A stretch of 64,000 nucleotides of DNA from JBEEOW01 sp041191405 (lineage in GTDB: Bacteria; Bacteroidota; Bacteroidia; Cytophagales; UBA9547): assembly GCA_041191405.1 (NCBI GenBank), contig JBEEOW010000005.1:96960-160959 (forward strand), read 5' to 3'. The translations under genes and the position numbers were made by a program. Positions within the stretch are counted from its first letter, which is position 1; every line of letters begins with the position of its first letter. The notes beneath the pieces were generated by a model. That model was given only the letters and a program-made list of their open reading frames with translations. It made no database searches and was not told where the DNA came from. Shown here in pieces: positions 46,437-54,259 of the stretch.

Positions 46437-46530
46437 TGTTTTTATTAAGTTGAGGGTTGAGGGTTAAGAGTTTAGAGTTTTAAATATTCAGTTGCAATTA
46501 ATTAAATTTTTGAAAAGTTAAGTTTATTTA

Positions 46531-46683
46531 CGGTTGTCAAGGTCTGCGACCGTTGACAACGTGCGATACATTGTAATTCATTTAATATGCATAGTCGAAG
46601 AACAATAAATTATTATCAACCAGCTAATTAGTATAATTTTATATTATAATTACGTTGTCAACGGTCAAAGACCTTGACAAACG
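46531..46683. repeat. MITE-like element with ~32-bp inverted ends
   Basis: Left end CGGTTGTCAAGGTCTGCGAC+CGTTGACAACGT (46531-46562) and right end 46652-46683 are inverted copies with about 4 mismatches over 32 bp, around ~90 bp of AT-rich DNA with no ORF. Each arm is itself partly palindromic (GTTGTCAA...TTGACAAC). It looks like a non-autonomous mobile or REP-like unit. I recall GTTGTCAAGGTC words from other Bacteroidota intergenic DNA. A GAGTTTAGAG repeat sits at 46443-46482 in the same 286-bp gap. Confidence 0.7.
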
Positions 46684-46722
46684 TAACATAATAATTTATA
46701 AAACAGAAAACCGACAACTCCA

Positions 46723-47757
46723 TTATTCCCTCAAATGATTCCAACCTTGTGCCTGAATTGGGTAAATATTTCCTTTTTTAGATGATAATCTTATTCCTTC
46801 ACTTGCAGCGGTTAAGTAACCAATGGCATGAATATCCTCGTGGTTTTTCAATTTTTCAAAATCAGCAAGTGAACATGTAAATAATAACTCATAATCCTCT
46901 CCCCCATTCATGGCAGCCATGGTTGGGTCGAGTTCAAATTCGAATAAATTACTTTCAGTTTCACTCATAATTGGTAATTTATCTTCAAAAATGGCAGCAC
47001 CAACATTTGAGGCAGTACAAATATGAATTAACTCAGAAGCCAATCCGTCAGAAATATCAATCATTGAGGTTGGTACAACACCTAACTCTCTCAATTCGTG
47101 AACAATATCCATACGAGCCTCTGGTTTTAACAAACGCTTCACCACATAATCTCTACCTTCTAATTGAGGTTGCATTTCTGGATTTGCTAAAAATTCTTGT
47201 TTTTCACGTTCTAAAATTTGTAGGCCAGTATATGCCCCGCCTAAATCGCCAGTTACACAAACTACATCACTTACATTTGCACCACTTCTATATGCAATAT
47301 TTTTCTTTTTAGCTTTACCTAATACCGAAATACTGATAATCAAGCCTTTTAATGAAGATGTGGTATCTCCACCAACCAAATCAACTTTAAAATTTTCGCA
47401 AGCTGCTTTAATCCCCTCGTATAATTCGTCGATAGCTTCTACTGAAAAACGATTACTTAAAGCCAAACTCACAGTAATTTGCGAAGGAATACCATTCATG
47501 GCAGCAATATCAGATACATTTACAGCCACCGCTTTGTAGCCCAAATGTTTCAATGGAGTATATGATAAATCAAAATGTACGCCTTCAACCAACATATCCG
47601 TTGAAATCAATAAAGCATTTTCATTATCAATGTCAATAACAGCACAATCATCGCCGATGCCTTTAATTGTACTAGTATTCAAATGATTAGTAAAATTACT
47701 TTTAATTCTATCAATCAAACCAAACTCTCCAAGAGTACCTAATTCTGTTCTGCTCAT
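46723..47757 (-). CDS. thiL: Thiamine-monophosphate kinase
   Basis: Phosphorylates thiamine monophosphate to the active diphosphate. The 344-aa PurM-like ATPase has IGDDCAVIDI (~37-46) and LISTDMLVEGVHFDLSYTPL (~50-69), which bind Mg-ATP. VNVSDIAAMNGIP, LVGGDTTSS, VCVTGDLGGAYTGLQIL and MIDISDGLASELIHI are all classic ThiL blocks. Its start lies 2 bp after the end of the epimerase gene on the same strand, so the two share a transcript. Confidence 0.93.
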   Translation of the reverse strand: MSRTELGTLGEFGLIDRIKSNFTNHLNTSTIKGIGDDCAVIDIDNENALLISTDMLVEGVHFDLSYTPLKHLGYKAVAVNVSDIAAMNGIPSQITVSLALSNRFSVEAIDELYEGIKAACENFKVDLVGGDTTSSLKGLIISISVLGKAKKKNIAYRSGANVSDVVCVTGDLGGAYTGLQILEREKQEFLANPEMQPQLEGRDYVVKRLLKPEARMDIVHELRELGVVPTSMIDISDGLASELIHICTASNVGAAIFEDKLPIMSETESNLFEFELDPTMAAMNGGEDYELLFTCSLADFEKLKNHEDIHAIGYLTAASEGIRLSSKKGNIYPIQAQGWNHLRE

Positions 47758-47759
47758 TA

Positions 47760-48167
47760 CTACTTATTTATATATTCACACAATTCAACCAAAATACCAT
47801 GCGTATGTTTTGGATGAATAAAATTCACTAATTTATTTCCAGCACCAATTCCTGGCTCTGCCAATGTAAATGTAAAACCTAAAGCTGATATTCGCTCCAT
47901 TTCTTGCAAAATATTATCAGTTTCAAAAGCAATATGATGAATACCTTCTCCACGATTTTGAAGAAATTTATCAACATTACTTCCCTCCTTTGTACTTTCA
48001 AGTACTTCGAGATGCGTTTCACCGATTGGCATAAAAAAAGTATTCACTTGTTGCGACTCCACCAACTCTTTGTTTTCCAACGGAATCTGAAGCAAATCGG
48101 TAAAAAGTTTCACCATTTCGTCACCAACAAGCGAAGCAAAAGCAATATGGTCTATTTTTTTTATCAT
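47760..48167 (-). CDS. mce: Methylmalonyl-CoA epimerase
   Basis: 135-aa VOC-fold epimerase interconverting (S)- and (R)-methylmalonyl-CoA in the propionate/succinate route. N-terminal KIDHIAFASLVGDEMVKLFT (metal His), HLEVLESTKEGSNVDKFLQN, GEGIHHIAFETDNI (second His) and NFIHPKHTHGILVELCEY (His and Glu) supply the cobalt/metal set of this family. Length is typical. It is upstream of thiL in a two-gene unit; no mutase gene is in the window. Confidence 0.9.
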   Translation of the reverse strand: MIKKIDHIAFASLVGDEMVKLFTDLLQIPLENKELVESQQVNTFFMPIGETHLEVLESTKEGSNVDKFLQNRGEGIHHIAFETDNILQEMERISALGFTFTLAEPGIGAGNKLVNFIHPKHTHGILVELCEYINK

Positions 48168-48265
48168 AATTTAAATGAAAAAACTGATTTTAATCAAACT
48201 TTTCGGTTGTAATTAAGGTTATAACCCCAAAAGTATTTAATTTTGTCATTATAACATACGAATTT

Positions 48266-48592
48266 ATGATTTCAGTTACAGATAAAGCTAAAGAACACGT
48301 AGAGCAATTAAGAGCAAAAGAAGGCTACGGTGTTGATTATAATATAAGAGTGTCAGTAAAAGGTGGTGGTTGTTCGGGTTTAATGTATGATTTAGACTTC
48401 GATAACAAGATTGACGAAAAGGACCAAATATTTGAAGATAAGGGAATTAAAATATTAGTTGACAAAAAAAGTTTACTTTATCTTCTTGGTACTCAACTTG
48501 ACTACACCGACGGATTAAACGGTAAAGGTTTCCAATTCATTAACCCAAATGCTACTCGTACTTGTGGTTGTGGCGAAAGTTTTTCAGTTTAA
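48266..48592 (+). CDS. A-type Fe-S cluster carrier (IscA/SufA/ErpA)
   Basis: 108-aa HesB/IscA-fold protein that carries Fe-S clusters to apoproteins. The three ligand cysteines are present: C36 in GGGCSGLMY, C100 and C102 in RTCGCGESFSV. Start and length are normal. It is divergent from the mce-thiL unit. A TAATTTTG word about 20 bp upstream of the ATG is a weak -7 candidate without a good -33. Which of IscA, SufA or ErpA it corresponds to cannot be told without the Suf/Isc context. Confidence 0.93.
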   Translation: MISVTDKAKEHVEQLRAKEGYGVDYNIRVSVKGGGCSGLMYDLDFDNKIDEKDQIFEDKGIKILVDKKSLLYLLGTQLDYTDGLNGKGFQFINPNATRTCGCGESFSV

Positions 48593-48616
48593 TCATTAAG
48601 ATTTCTTTAAATTATC

Positions 48617-48649
48617 AAAAGGTTCAAAATGTAATATTTTGAGCCTTTT
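48617..48649. terminator. Terminator between convergent genes
   Basis: AAAAGGTTCAAAA...TTTTGAGCCTTTT hairpin (one G-T pair) 24 bp after the Fe-S carrier gene, overlapping by two bases the 3' end of the convergent gene. Confidence 0.75.
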
Positions 48650-49112
48650 ACTTTTTATAATGTATAATATATTCAGCTAGTTGTAATTTTGTAGGTTTAA
48701 TTTTGCTAAAAATGACGAATAAAGTTTGCCAAAACCCTGTTGGTTCAACTGTTACAAATTGAAATAATTTTCTATTCTGAAAATCTTTAGGAAAAATTAT
48801 ATTTGAATTAATCCTTATTGAATTTGCCAGACTAAAAGTAATTTTTAGATTTAAAATAACTTCAATTTCTTGTATAAAATTTTCAAAATTTTGAGCATAA
48901 ACAGGAACGTAATGAATAACATTGTCATTTTCAACAAAAACAAGGAAATAATCATTTCCACTCATATCTGAATCAGTTGTAAATTCAGCTATTACTTTAA
49001 CATTTGAAATTAAAAACTTATCTATAATATTACCATTAGATTTAAAGATAACTTCATTATTGATCAGCTCAACTAATCCTGAAAATTTATCTGATTTTTT
49101 AGAGATTTTCAT
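48648..49112 (-). CDS. Hypothetical 154-aa protein
   Basis: No recognised family. From the ATG at 49112 the protein is 154 aa (MKISKKSDKFSGLVELINNE); an in-frame extension to 49175 would add 21 residues of unlikely sequence. It is beta-strand-rich (FLVFVENDNVIHYVPVY) and ends with a hydrophobic/basic segment GFWQTLFVIFSKIKPTK that could contact a membrane. Its stop codon lies inside the bidirectional terminator hairpin. Coding is likely from length and codon pattern; function is unknown. Confidence 0.6.
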   Translation of the reverse strand: MKISKKSDKFSGLVELINNEVIFKSNGNIIDKFLISNVKVIAEFTTDSDMSGNDYFLVFVENDNVIHYVPVYAQNFENFIQEIEVILNLKITFSLANSIRINSNIIFPKDFQNRKLFQFVTVEPTGFWQTLFVIFSKIKPTKLQLAEYIIHYKK

Positions 49113-49220
49113 AAAAATTTTATTTTTTAAATGAATAAATAAGATGCTAATTGCTACAGCATGACAGCTACTCAATAAAAAAGTGTATTTGTTTATTCTG
49201 AGAAAAAAGTAATCTAATAA

Positions 49221-49292
49221 ATTGTCTGAACTAAGATTTAAAGGATTAAAAGATTATAGGAATTTAATCTTTCAATTCTAATTCAGACAAAA
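49221..49292. repeat. Imperfect palindromic element with TTGTCTGAA ends
   Basis: ATTGTCTGAACTAAGATTTA at 49221 faces AATTCTAATTCAGACAAAAT ending at 49292, with an inner AAAGATTA/TAATCTTT stem. It ends where the next palindrome begins. I recall TTGTCTGAATC-type repeats from other Bacteroidota intergenic DNA. Confidence 0.65.
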
Positions 49293-49358
49293 TTGGGAAA
49301 GTAGCAATTACTTAGGTTTCGACTTCGCTCAACCACCGTAATTGCTACTTTCCCAATT
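49291..49358 (-). terminator. Long perfect palindrome after ABC-F gene
   Basis: 21-bp perfect arms (AATTGGGAAAGTAGCAATTAC and complement) flank a 26-bp loop containing GGTTTCGACTTCGCTCAACC. It starts 2 bp after the stop codon of the ABC-F gene ending at 49360 and is followed by AATTTTG on the minus strand. The arms are far longer than a normal terminator, so a mobile REP-like origin is possible. Confidence 0.7.
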
Positions 49359-49359
49359 T

Positions 49360-51000
49360 TTACTTTGCTTTTCTTTCTATCTCCTTCAGATTTTCAATTT
49401 TCTTATTTCTTAAGAAACCTGCAATATCTTCTTGGTGGTCAATTACTCTTTTCTGAGCAAATTCATACACATTGGTTGCTAAGCCATCAAGGAAATCTCT
49501 ATCATGTGATACTAAGATTATTGTTCCGTCAAATGCTTTTAAGGCATCTTTTAAAATATCTTTAGTTTTGATATCCAAATGGTTAGTAGGCTCATCGAGA
49601 ATCAGTAAGTTAACAGGCTCAAGCAATAATTTAATCATTGCCAAACGAGTTTTCTCTCCACCCGAAAGTACTTTTACTTTTTTCCCTGAAGCTTCACCGC
49701 CAAACATAAAAGCGCCTAAAATATCTTTTATTTTAGTACGAATATCTCCAACTGCAATATTATCAACGGTTTGAAATACAGTCAATTCTTCGTCTAACAA
49801 GGCAGCTTGGTTTTGAGCAAAATACCCAATCATGGAATTGTGACCCAATTGCAACTTTCCTTCGTACTCAATTTCGCCCATAATTGCTTTAATCATGGTA
49901 GATTTACCTTCTCCATTTTTACCAACAAAAGCAACTTTCTGACCTCTTTCTATGGTAAATGAAGCATTTTTGAAAACTACATGGTCGCCGTATTTTTTAC
50001 TTAAATCTTCCACAATAACTGGGTAATTTCCTGAGCGTGGTGCCGGTGGAAATTTCAAGTTCAATGCCGATGAATCTACTTCGTCAACTTCCAAAATTTC
50101 CAGTTTCTCAAGCATTTTCACCCTTGATTGCACTTGTAAGGTTTTTGAATAAGTACCTTTAAATCGCTCGATAAACTCCATGTTATCAGCAATCATACGT
50201 TGTTGTTCATCAACAGCCTTTTGTTGTTGTTCCCTACGTTCCTTGCGAAGTTCTAAATAATGCGAATAGTTCGTTTTGTAATCGTAAATTTTACCCATAG
50301 TAACCTCAATGGTTCTATTGGTGATATTGTCAACAAAAGCTCTATCGTGAGAGATTACAATTACAGCTTTGGCACTTGAAATTAAAAAATCTTCAAGCCA
50401 CTGAATAGATTCAATATCCAAATGGTTGGTAGGCTCATCCAACAAAATCAAATCTGGGTCTTGTAAAAGAATTTTAGCAAGTTCAATTCTCATTCTCCAA
50501 CCACCACTAAATTCAGTAGTCGAACGAGTAAAATCTTCTCTTGTAAAGCCTAAACCAAGTAATATTTTTTCAACTTCTTCGTCGTAGTTTTTATCATCAA
50601 GTGTATAAACTTTTTCACTCAACTCCGATAAACGCTCAATCAACTTTGAATAATCATCTGATTCGTAATCAGTTCTCACTTCAAGTTGCTTATTAATTTC
50701 GTCGAGTTCTTTTTTCATTGCACTCATTTCTGCGAAAGCTTTAGATGCTTCTTCAAAAACGGTACAATTATCATTAATCAACAAATGTTGAGGCAAATAA
50801 GCAATTACAGCATCACTTGGGGCAGATATTTTTCCTGTGGTTGGTTTATCCGCTCCAGCAATAATCTTTAATAAAGTAGATTTACCAGCACCATTTTTAC
50901 CCATCAAAGCTATTCTATCTTTATCATTGATATTGAATGAAATATCACTAAAAAGTGTAGTTCCATTAAATGCTTTACTTACTCCGTCAACCGAAATCAT
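49360..51000 (-). CDS. ABC-F ATPase (Uup/YfmR-like)
   Basis: 546-aa ABC-F protein with two complete ATPase domains. Domain 1: MGKNGAGKSTLLKII (~33-47), FSGGWRMRIELAKILL, LILLDEPTNHLDIESIQWLE and VISHDRAFVDN. Domain 2: VGKNGEGKSTMIKAIMGE (~353-370), LSGGEKTRLAMIKLLL and LLILDEPTNHLD. The basic linker (ELRKERREQQQKAVDEQQR) is the P-site tRNA-interacting region of the family. Unlike the ABC-F at 6391, both Walker A motifs are intact. A ribosome rescue or translation-factor role is inferred from family. Confidence 0.9.
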   Translation of the reverse strand: MISVDGVSKAFNGTTLFSDISFNINDKDRIALMGKNGAGKSTLLKIIAGADKPTTGKISAPSDAVIAYLPQHLLINDNCTVFEEASKAFAEMSAMKKELDEINKQLEVRTDYESDDYSKLIERLSELSEKVYTLDDKNYDEEVEKILLGLGFTREDFTRSTTEFSGGWRMRIELAKILLQDPDLILLDEPTNHLDIESIQWLEDFLISSAKAVIVISHDRAFVDNITNRTIEVTMGKIYDYKTNYSHYLELRKERREQQQKAVDEQQRMIADNMEFIERFKGTYSKTLQVQSRVKMLEKLEILEVDEVDSSALNLKFPPAPRSGNYPVIVEDLSKKYGDHVVFKNASFTIERGQKVAFVGKNGEGKSTMIKAIMGEIEYEGKLQLGHNSMIGYFAQNQAALLDEELTVFQTVDNIAVGDIRTKIKDILGAFMFGGEASGKKVKVLSGGEKTRLAMIKLLLEPVNLLILDEPTNHLDIKTKDILKDALKAFDGTIILVSHDRDFLDGLATNVYEFAQKRVIDHQEDIAGFLRNKKIENLKEIERKAK

Positions 51001-51099
51001 ATAATTATATTTTCAAATTTTATTTCAAATGAATAACAAAGTTAAAATATTATTCCTGCTTAGCAAACGCATAAGAATAAAGGATAAATAGAAAATAAG

Positions 51100-51762
51100 C
51101 TACTTTTTATTTCTAGCCCATTCAATTACTGGTATCACCCATTCTTTATATGGTTTGTATAGAAAACCATGTCCAACACCTAAATTGAGTTCAATTTCCT
51201 TTGAATAAGTTAAACATCCATTCTTATTCAAAATTTTACTACAAGATGTACCTAAAGGATCAGATTTCTCATAAATAGAAAGTACATTTCCACAGACTTT
51301 GAACATTTCTTGAGAATAATCATAATCATCTCCACAAATACCCATAAACACAAAATTCACTTTATCATTTTTTAATTTTGAAGAAACTATAATACTTATC
51401 CATGCTCCTTTTGACGCTCCAACCACTGTAATATTTTCAGGTGAGACTTTTGCTTTTAATAAACTATCTATTTGAGAAATTATCTTAATAGCATATAAAT
51501 CAGTGTCTGTATCTTTAGCCCTAGCTTCACTTATTACTACAAAACCAGCTTTAGATAAAGTATCTAATATTTTATTGTACTCAAATTTACCAAAATCAGG
51601 GTGGATACCATTAACACCTTTGTCTTCAATAATTTTACCATGTAGATAAAACATATATCTATCTGATTTATTGTTTTTTTTAGGTAATGATGTATGAATT
51701 GATTGACCAAAAGACCAATTTGAAACAAACAAAACAATAAGGATTAAATAATTAATTTTCAC
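51100..51762 (-). CDS. Secreted alpha/beta hydrolase-like protein
   Basis: 220-aa exported protein: signal peptide (~1-19, ending SFGQ), strand YMFYLHGKIIED, nucleophile elbow VVGASKGAWISI (Ser in GASKGA, ~114-119) and C-terminal His in LGVGHGFLYKPYKEW. A likely acid is in IYEKSDPLG. Substrate is unknown; esterase or peptidase-type roles are both possible. It sits 17 bp downstream of the VOC gene on the same strand and ends about 100 bp from the ABC-F gene. Confidence 0.75.
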   Translation of the reverse strand: MKINYLILIVLFVSNWSFGQSIHTSLPKKNNKSDRYMFYLHGKIIEDKGVNGIHPDFGKFEYNKILDTLSKAGFVVISEARAKDTDTDLYAIKIISQIDSLLKAKVSPENITVVGASKGAWISIIVSSKLKNDKVNFVFMGICGDDYDYSQEMFKVCGNVLSIYEKSDPLGTSCSKILNKNGCLTYSKEIELNLGVGHGFLYKPYKEWVIPVIEWARNKK

Positions 51763-51779
51763 TAATTGAAGATTATAAG

Positions 51780-52172
51780 TTAAACAATTGGAGTGCAGAT
51801 TTCAATTAAAAATCCATCAATATCTCTAACATAGGCAACAATTTGACCCCAGGGTTTGGTTTTAGGTTCAGCTGCGAGTTGAGCACCAGCATTTATAGCT
51901 TTATCTACAGTATTTGGTACATTGTCAGTTGCAAAACCAATTTCAATTCCAAAAGGCTTTTGACTTACACAACTCTCAATAAATCCATCTTTAAGATTTG
52001 AATTTGCTAATTCTTTACTAGCAAATGAAAGAATTGTTTCTCCTGAAATTACTTCTCCATACGAATTATCTGGAGTAATGAACTTGGTTTTGAAGTCAAA
52101 AGCATCTTCATAAAATTTCAAAGATTTGGCAACATCCTCTACATAAAGGATTGTATATGCGAATTTTATCAT
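51780..52172 (-). CDS. VOC superfamily (glyoxalase-like) protein
   Basis: 130-aa protein of two VOC beta-alpha-beta-beta-beta modules: FAYTILYVEDVAKSLKFYED (~4-23) and GIEIGFATDNVPNTVDKAIN (~75-94), ending VAYVRDIDGFLIEICTPIV with the metal-binding Glu. The small family includes glyoxalases and antibiotic-resistance binding proteins, and the substrate is not deducible. It is the last ordinary chromosomal gene before the tRNA-Met fragment that marks the integrative element. Confidence 0.82.
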   Translation of the reverse strand: MIKFAYTILYVEDVAKSLKFYEDAFDFKTKFITPDNSYGEVISGETILSFASKELANSNLKDGFIESCVSQKPFGIEIGFATDNVPNTVDKAINAGAQLAAEPKTKPWGQIVAYVRDIDGFLIEICTPIV

Positions 52173-52250
52173 TTTCTATTTTTTGGGGAAATTACAATTA
52201 AAAATAATATTTAAGATTGATATATGATATTATATTAAAAAAAGGCATAA

Positions 52251-52285
52251 AAAAACCTCTTAACTCGCTAGAATTAAGAGGTTTA
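52251..52285 (-). terminator. Native terminator of the tRNA-Met gene
   Basis: AAACCTCTTAA...TTAAGAGGTTT hairpin and T7 on the minus strand, immediately 3' of the tRNA-Met half; it has lost its upstream gene portion through the insertion. Confidence 0.85.
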
Positions 52286-52293
52286 ATTGTTGT

Positions 52294-52334
52294 GGGCCCA
52301 CCTGGGCTCGAACCAGGGACCACCTGATTATGAG
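52294..52334 (-). pseudogene. tRNA-Met(CAU) 3' half, left attachment site
   Basis: Minus strand reads CTCATAATCAGG (anticodon loop CTCATAA and 3' anticodon stem), then variable loop, T-arm CCTGGTTCGAGCCCAGG and acceptor TGGGCCCA. The sequence upstream of the anticodon loop (TTATATATTA on the minus strand) has no complement to the anticodon stem and no D-arm or 5' acceptor. Matching is lost exactly at the first base of the anticodon loop, the usual crossover region of tyrosine recombinases in tRNA genes. The intact tRNA should be restored at the other end of the element. Confidence 0.88.
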
Positions 52335-52754
52335 TAATATATAAACCACTGTCGTTCATAGCCTTAACCTACTTTGGATGACAATAAGGATGACACTCAT
52401 TCCTCTTAATTATTTGCGAATTTAATGACAAAATTTCATACTAAAAAATGTCATACTTATTTAGCTCTACTAAATATCAAATTAATCTTTCACTTTAAAT
52501 TTTAATTATATAAACTTTAAAAAAATCAATCTCCAAACATAATATTTAAACACTAAAATTGTTAGTAATAAAATATTAATTTATGGATTATGTTTCACTT
52601 ATTACATCCTTCATTAAATTTTATTTGTTAATTAAGTCCCCAACTATTAAAATCATTTAAACTAAAAAAACAACACGAGTACAATTCAATTTTAGTTTAA
52701 CATTACACCCAACTAAACTAAAATTTCACACATAAATAATGGGAGGTTATTATT
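52335..52754. other. Element left end, gene-free, with ATGACA repeats
   Basis: No ORF. ATGACA occurs at 52378, 52390 and 52426 in direct orientation and as TGTCAT at 52449; GGATGACA is repeated 12 bp apart at 52376 and 52388. These could be arm-type integrase or excisionase sites next to the crossover. A GGGAGG ribosome-binding-like sequence (52741-52746) lies 8 bp before the GTG of the next gene. Confidence 0.5.
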
Positions 52755-53834
52755 GTGTTTTTTCAATTTTCTTTCTTCAAACTAAACACCTTATTTACTT
52801 TGAAATACGAACTCCAAATTCTTGATGATTTAATTAAAGATAACAATGATTCAAACAATGAAGTAGCACTAGTAATTGAAAATCTAAAGAAAAATTGCTT
52901 CCAAATTAATACAGAAGAAGCTACTAAACTGTATATAAGAAACCATCAATCTGAACTAAACCACAAAAAGGAAATTGATTCAATTTATGGTAAAAGTGAT
53001 GCTATTCTTCATTTTTTAGAAATTGTTTTCAATAACTATCTAGATGAAAAATTACCTATTTCTGATATGGGTAAACATAAACTTGCATTAAAATATGCTG
53101 ATATAATTGAATCTACTTATCCGACTTTAAAATCTAAACTCAATAAGAATTTATTCAATATTCTTTCCCCCCTATTTGAAATCAATGTTTATAAAAGCAT
53201 AACTATTTACACTAGTAGGTTTTATTCCGAATTTTGGGATAATTGGAAACAAGATTTCAATATTTTAATTTCGTCTAATGATTTTGAAACTACTTTTATT
53301 AAATTTCTAATTTCCAACAACTTCAATTCAGTTCATTTATTCGAGTATTTAAAATCAATGATAATAAGTCAAATAATTGAAGTTTTTAATCCATTTCAAC
53401 AAGAGGAAATTTTAATTGATCATTTTCAGATTTATAATAATATTCCTGTTAGAAAGGGATATTCATTTACAATGGATTACCTAGAATTAAAACCTTCATT
53501 AGTTGATTGGCTTAAACAAGAATTAAAGAAATGTAGAAAAAAACAAGAAAATTTCAATCCTCAACAAACTAACATTATTAAAGAAGATACTATCAAGATT
53601 GAAACTTCACTTTCTGTAGGACAGGTTGCATATTTTTTTAAAATATTGGTTGAAAATGGCTTAATTACCAATAAAAGCCATTCAAATATCATTCATTTTA
53701 TATCTGGAAATTTTATTACTAAGAAGTCTGAATCTGTATCTTTTTCAAGTTTAAAAAATAAATTTTACAATATTGATGATAGTACTAAATTTCATATTAA
53801 AGGTTTGTTATTCAAAATGTATGAAAGTATATAG
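52755..53834 (+). CDS. Putative RteC-like regulatory protein
   Basis: 359-aa soluble protein, first gene of the element. The C-terminal ~80 residues (LSVGQVAYFFKILVENGLIT, then FISGNFITKKSESVSFSSLK, NKFYN, and a closing helix) have the helical layout I associate with RteC-type and similar proteins found beside Bacteroidota integrative elements; this is a recollection, not a verified match. The N-terminal ~270 residues are helical and unassigned. The start is GTG at 52755, supported by GGGAGG 8 bp upstream, an unusually good Shine-Dalgarno for this phylum. It may control excision or transfer. Confidence 0.6.
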   Translation: MFFQFSFFKLNTLFTLKYELQILDDLIKDNNDSNNEVALVIENLKKNCFQINTEEATKLYIRNHQSELNHKKEIDSIYGKSDAILHFLEIVFNNYLDEKLPISDMGKHKLALKYADIIESTYPTLKSKLNKNLFNILSPLFEINVYKSITIYTSRFYSEFWDNWKQDFNILISSNDFETTFIKFLISNNFNSVHLFEYLKSMIISQIIEVFNPFQQEEILIDHFQIYNNIPVRKGYSFTMDYLELKPSLVDWLKQELKKCRKKQENFNPQQTNIIKEDTIKIETSLSVGQVAYFFKILVENGLITNKSHSNIIHFISGNFITKKSESVSFSSLKNKFYNIDDSTKFHIKGLLFKMYESI

Positions 53835-54080
53835 GCTAGCTATTCAATTTCAAAACCATAGTTTTATATAAAAACAACAATTAATTCACTGTACAAAATT
53901 CCGAATATTGAAAATTCAAGCAATTTTTAATGTTCGGAATTTTAAGTTTTCCCCAAAATCGTTTATACTTCTACTCTATTTATTTGTAATTAGATTATAA
54001 CAAACGATACCTATTCCGTCATTCAATTGTTGATTTTTACACATATCAAATATCCCAATTTTTAGTTTTCAAAAAATATT

Positions 54081-54115
54081 TTCAAGTTTTTTCAAGTTTT
54101 TTCAAGTTTTTTCAA
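54081..54115. repeat. 10-bp tandem repeat TTCAAGTTTT
   Basis: Three perfect 10-bp units and a partial fourth. The helical-turn spacing places TTCAAG on one face of the DNA, and the A/T runs suggest bending; origin or operator function is conceivable. Confidence 0.75.
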
Positions 54116-54160
54116 AAAAATCTAAAAAAATACAATTGTAACCTATTGATATTCATTGGG

Positions 54161-54201
54161 GGTTGCTAAAGGTTGCTACCATTTTAGCAACCCTTAGCAA
54201 C
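54161..54201. promoter_or_regulatory. Dyad of four GTTGCTA sites upstream of HTH gene
   Basis: GTTGCTA at 54162 and 54172 in one orientation and TAGCAAC at 54185 and 54195 in the other, each pair spaced by 10 bp, centred near 54182 and ending 59 bp before the HTH gene. The arrangement fits an operator for a dimeric or cooperative DNA-binding protein, or origin iterons. Confidence 0.65.
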
Positions 54202-54259
54202 TGTTTTGGTATTTCTTTTTTTATTCTCTTTGGGGCAGAATAAAAAAACGACAAATCAG

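Larger units (their letters stand above)
53835..54259. other. 425-bp gene-free regulatory region
   Basis: Between the RteC-like gene and the HTH gene. It holds AAAATTCCGAATATTGAAAA / TTTTTAATGTTCGGAATTTT inverted words (53896-53944), a 10-bp tandem repeat (54081-54115) and a dyad of GTTGCTA repeats (54161-54201). No ORF of note. Confidence 0.65.

Noticed and set aside
54081..54115. CRISPR-like or minisatellite coding repeat
   Set aside because: Only 10-bp low-complexity units without spacers.
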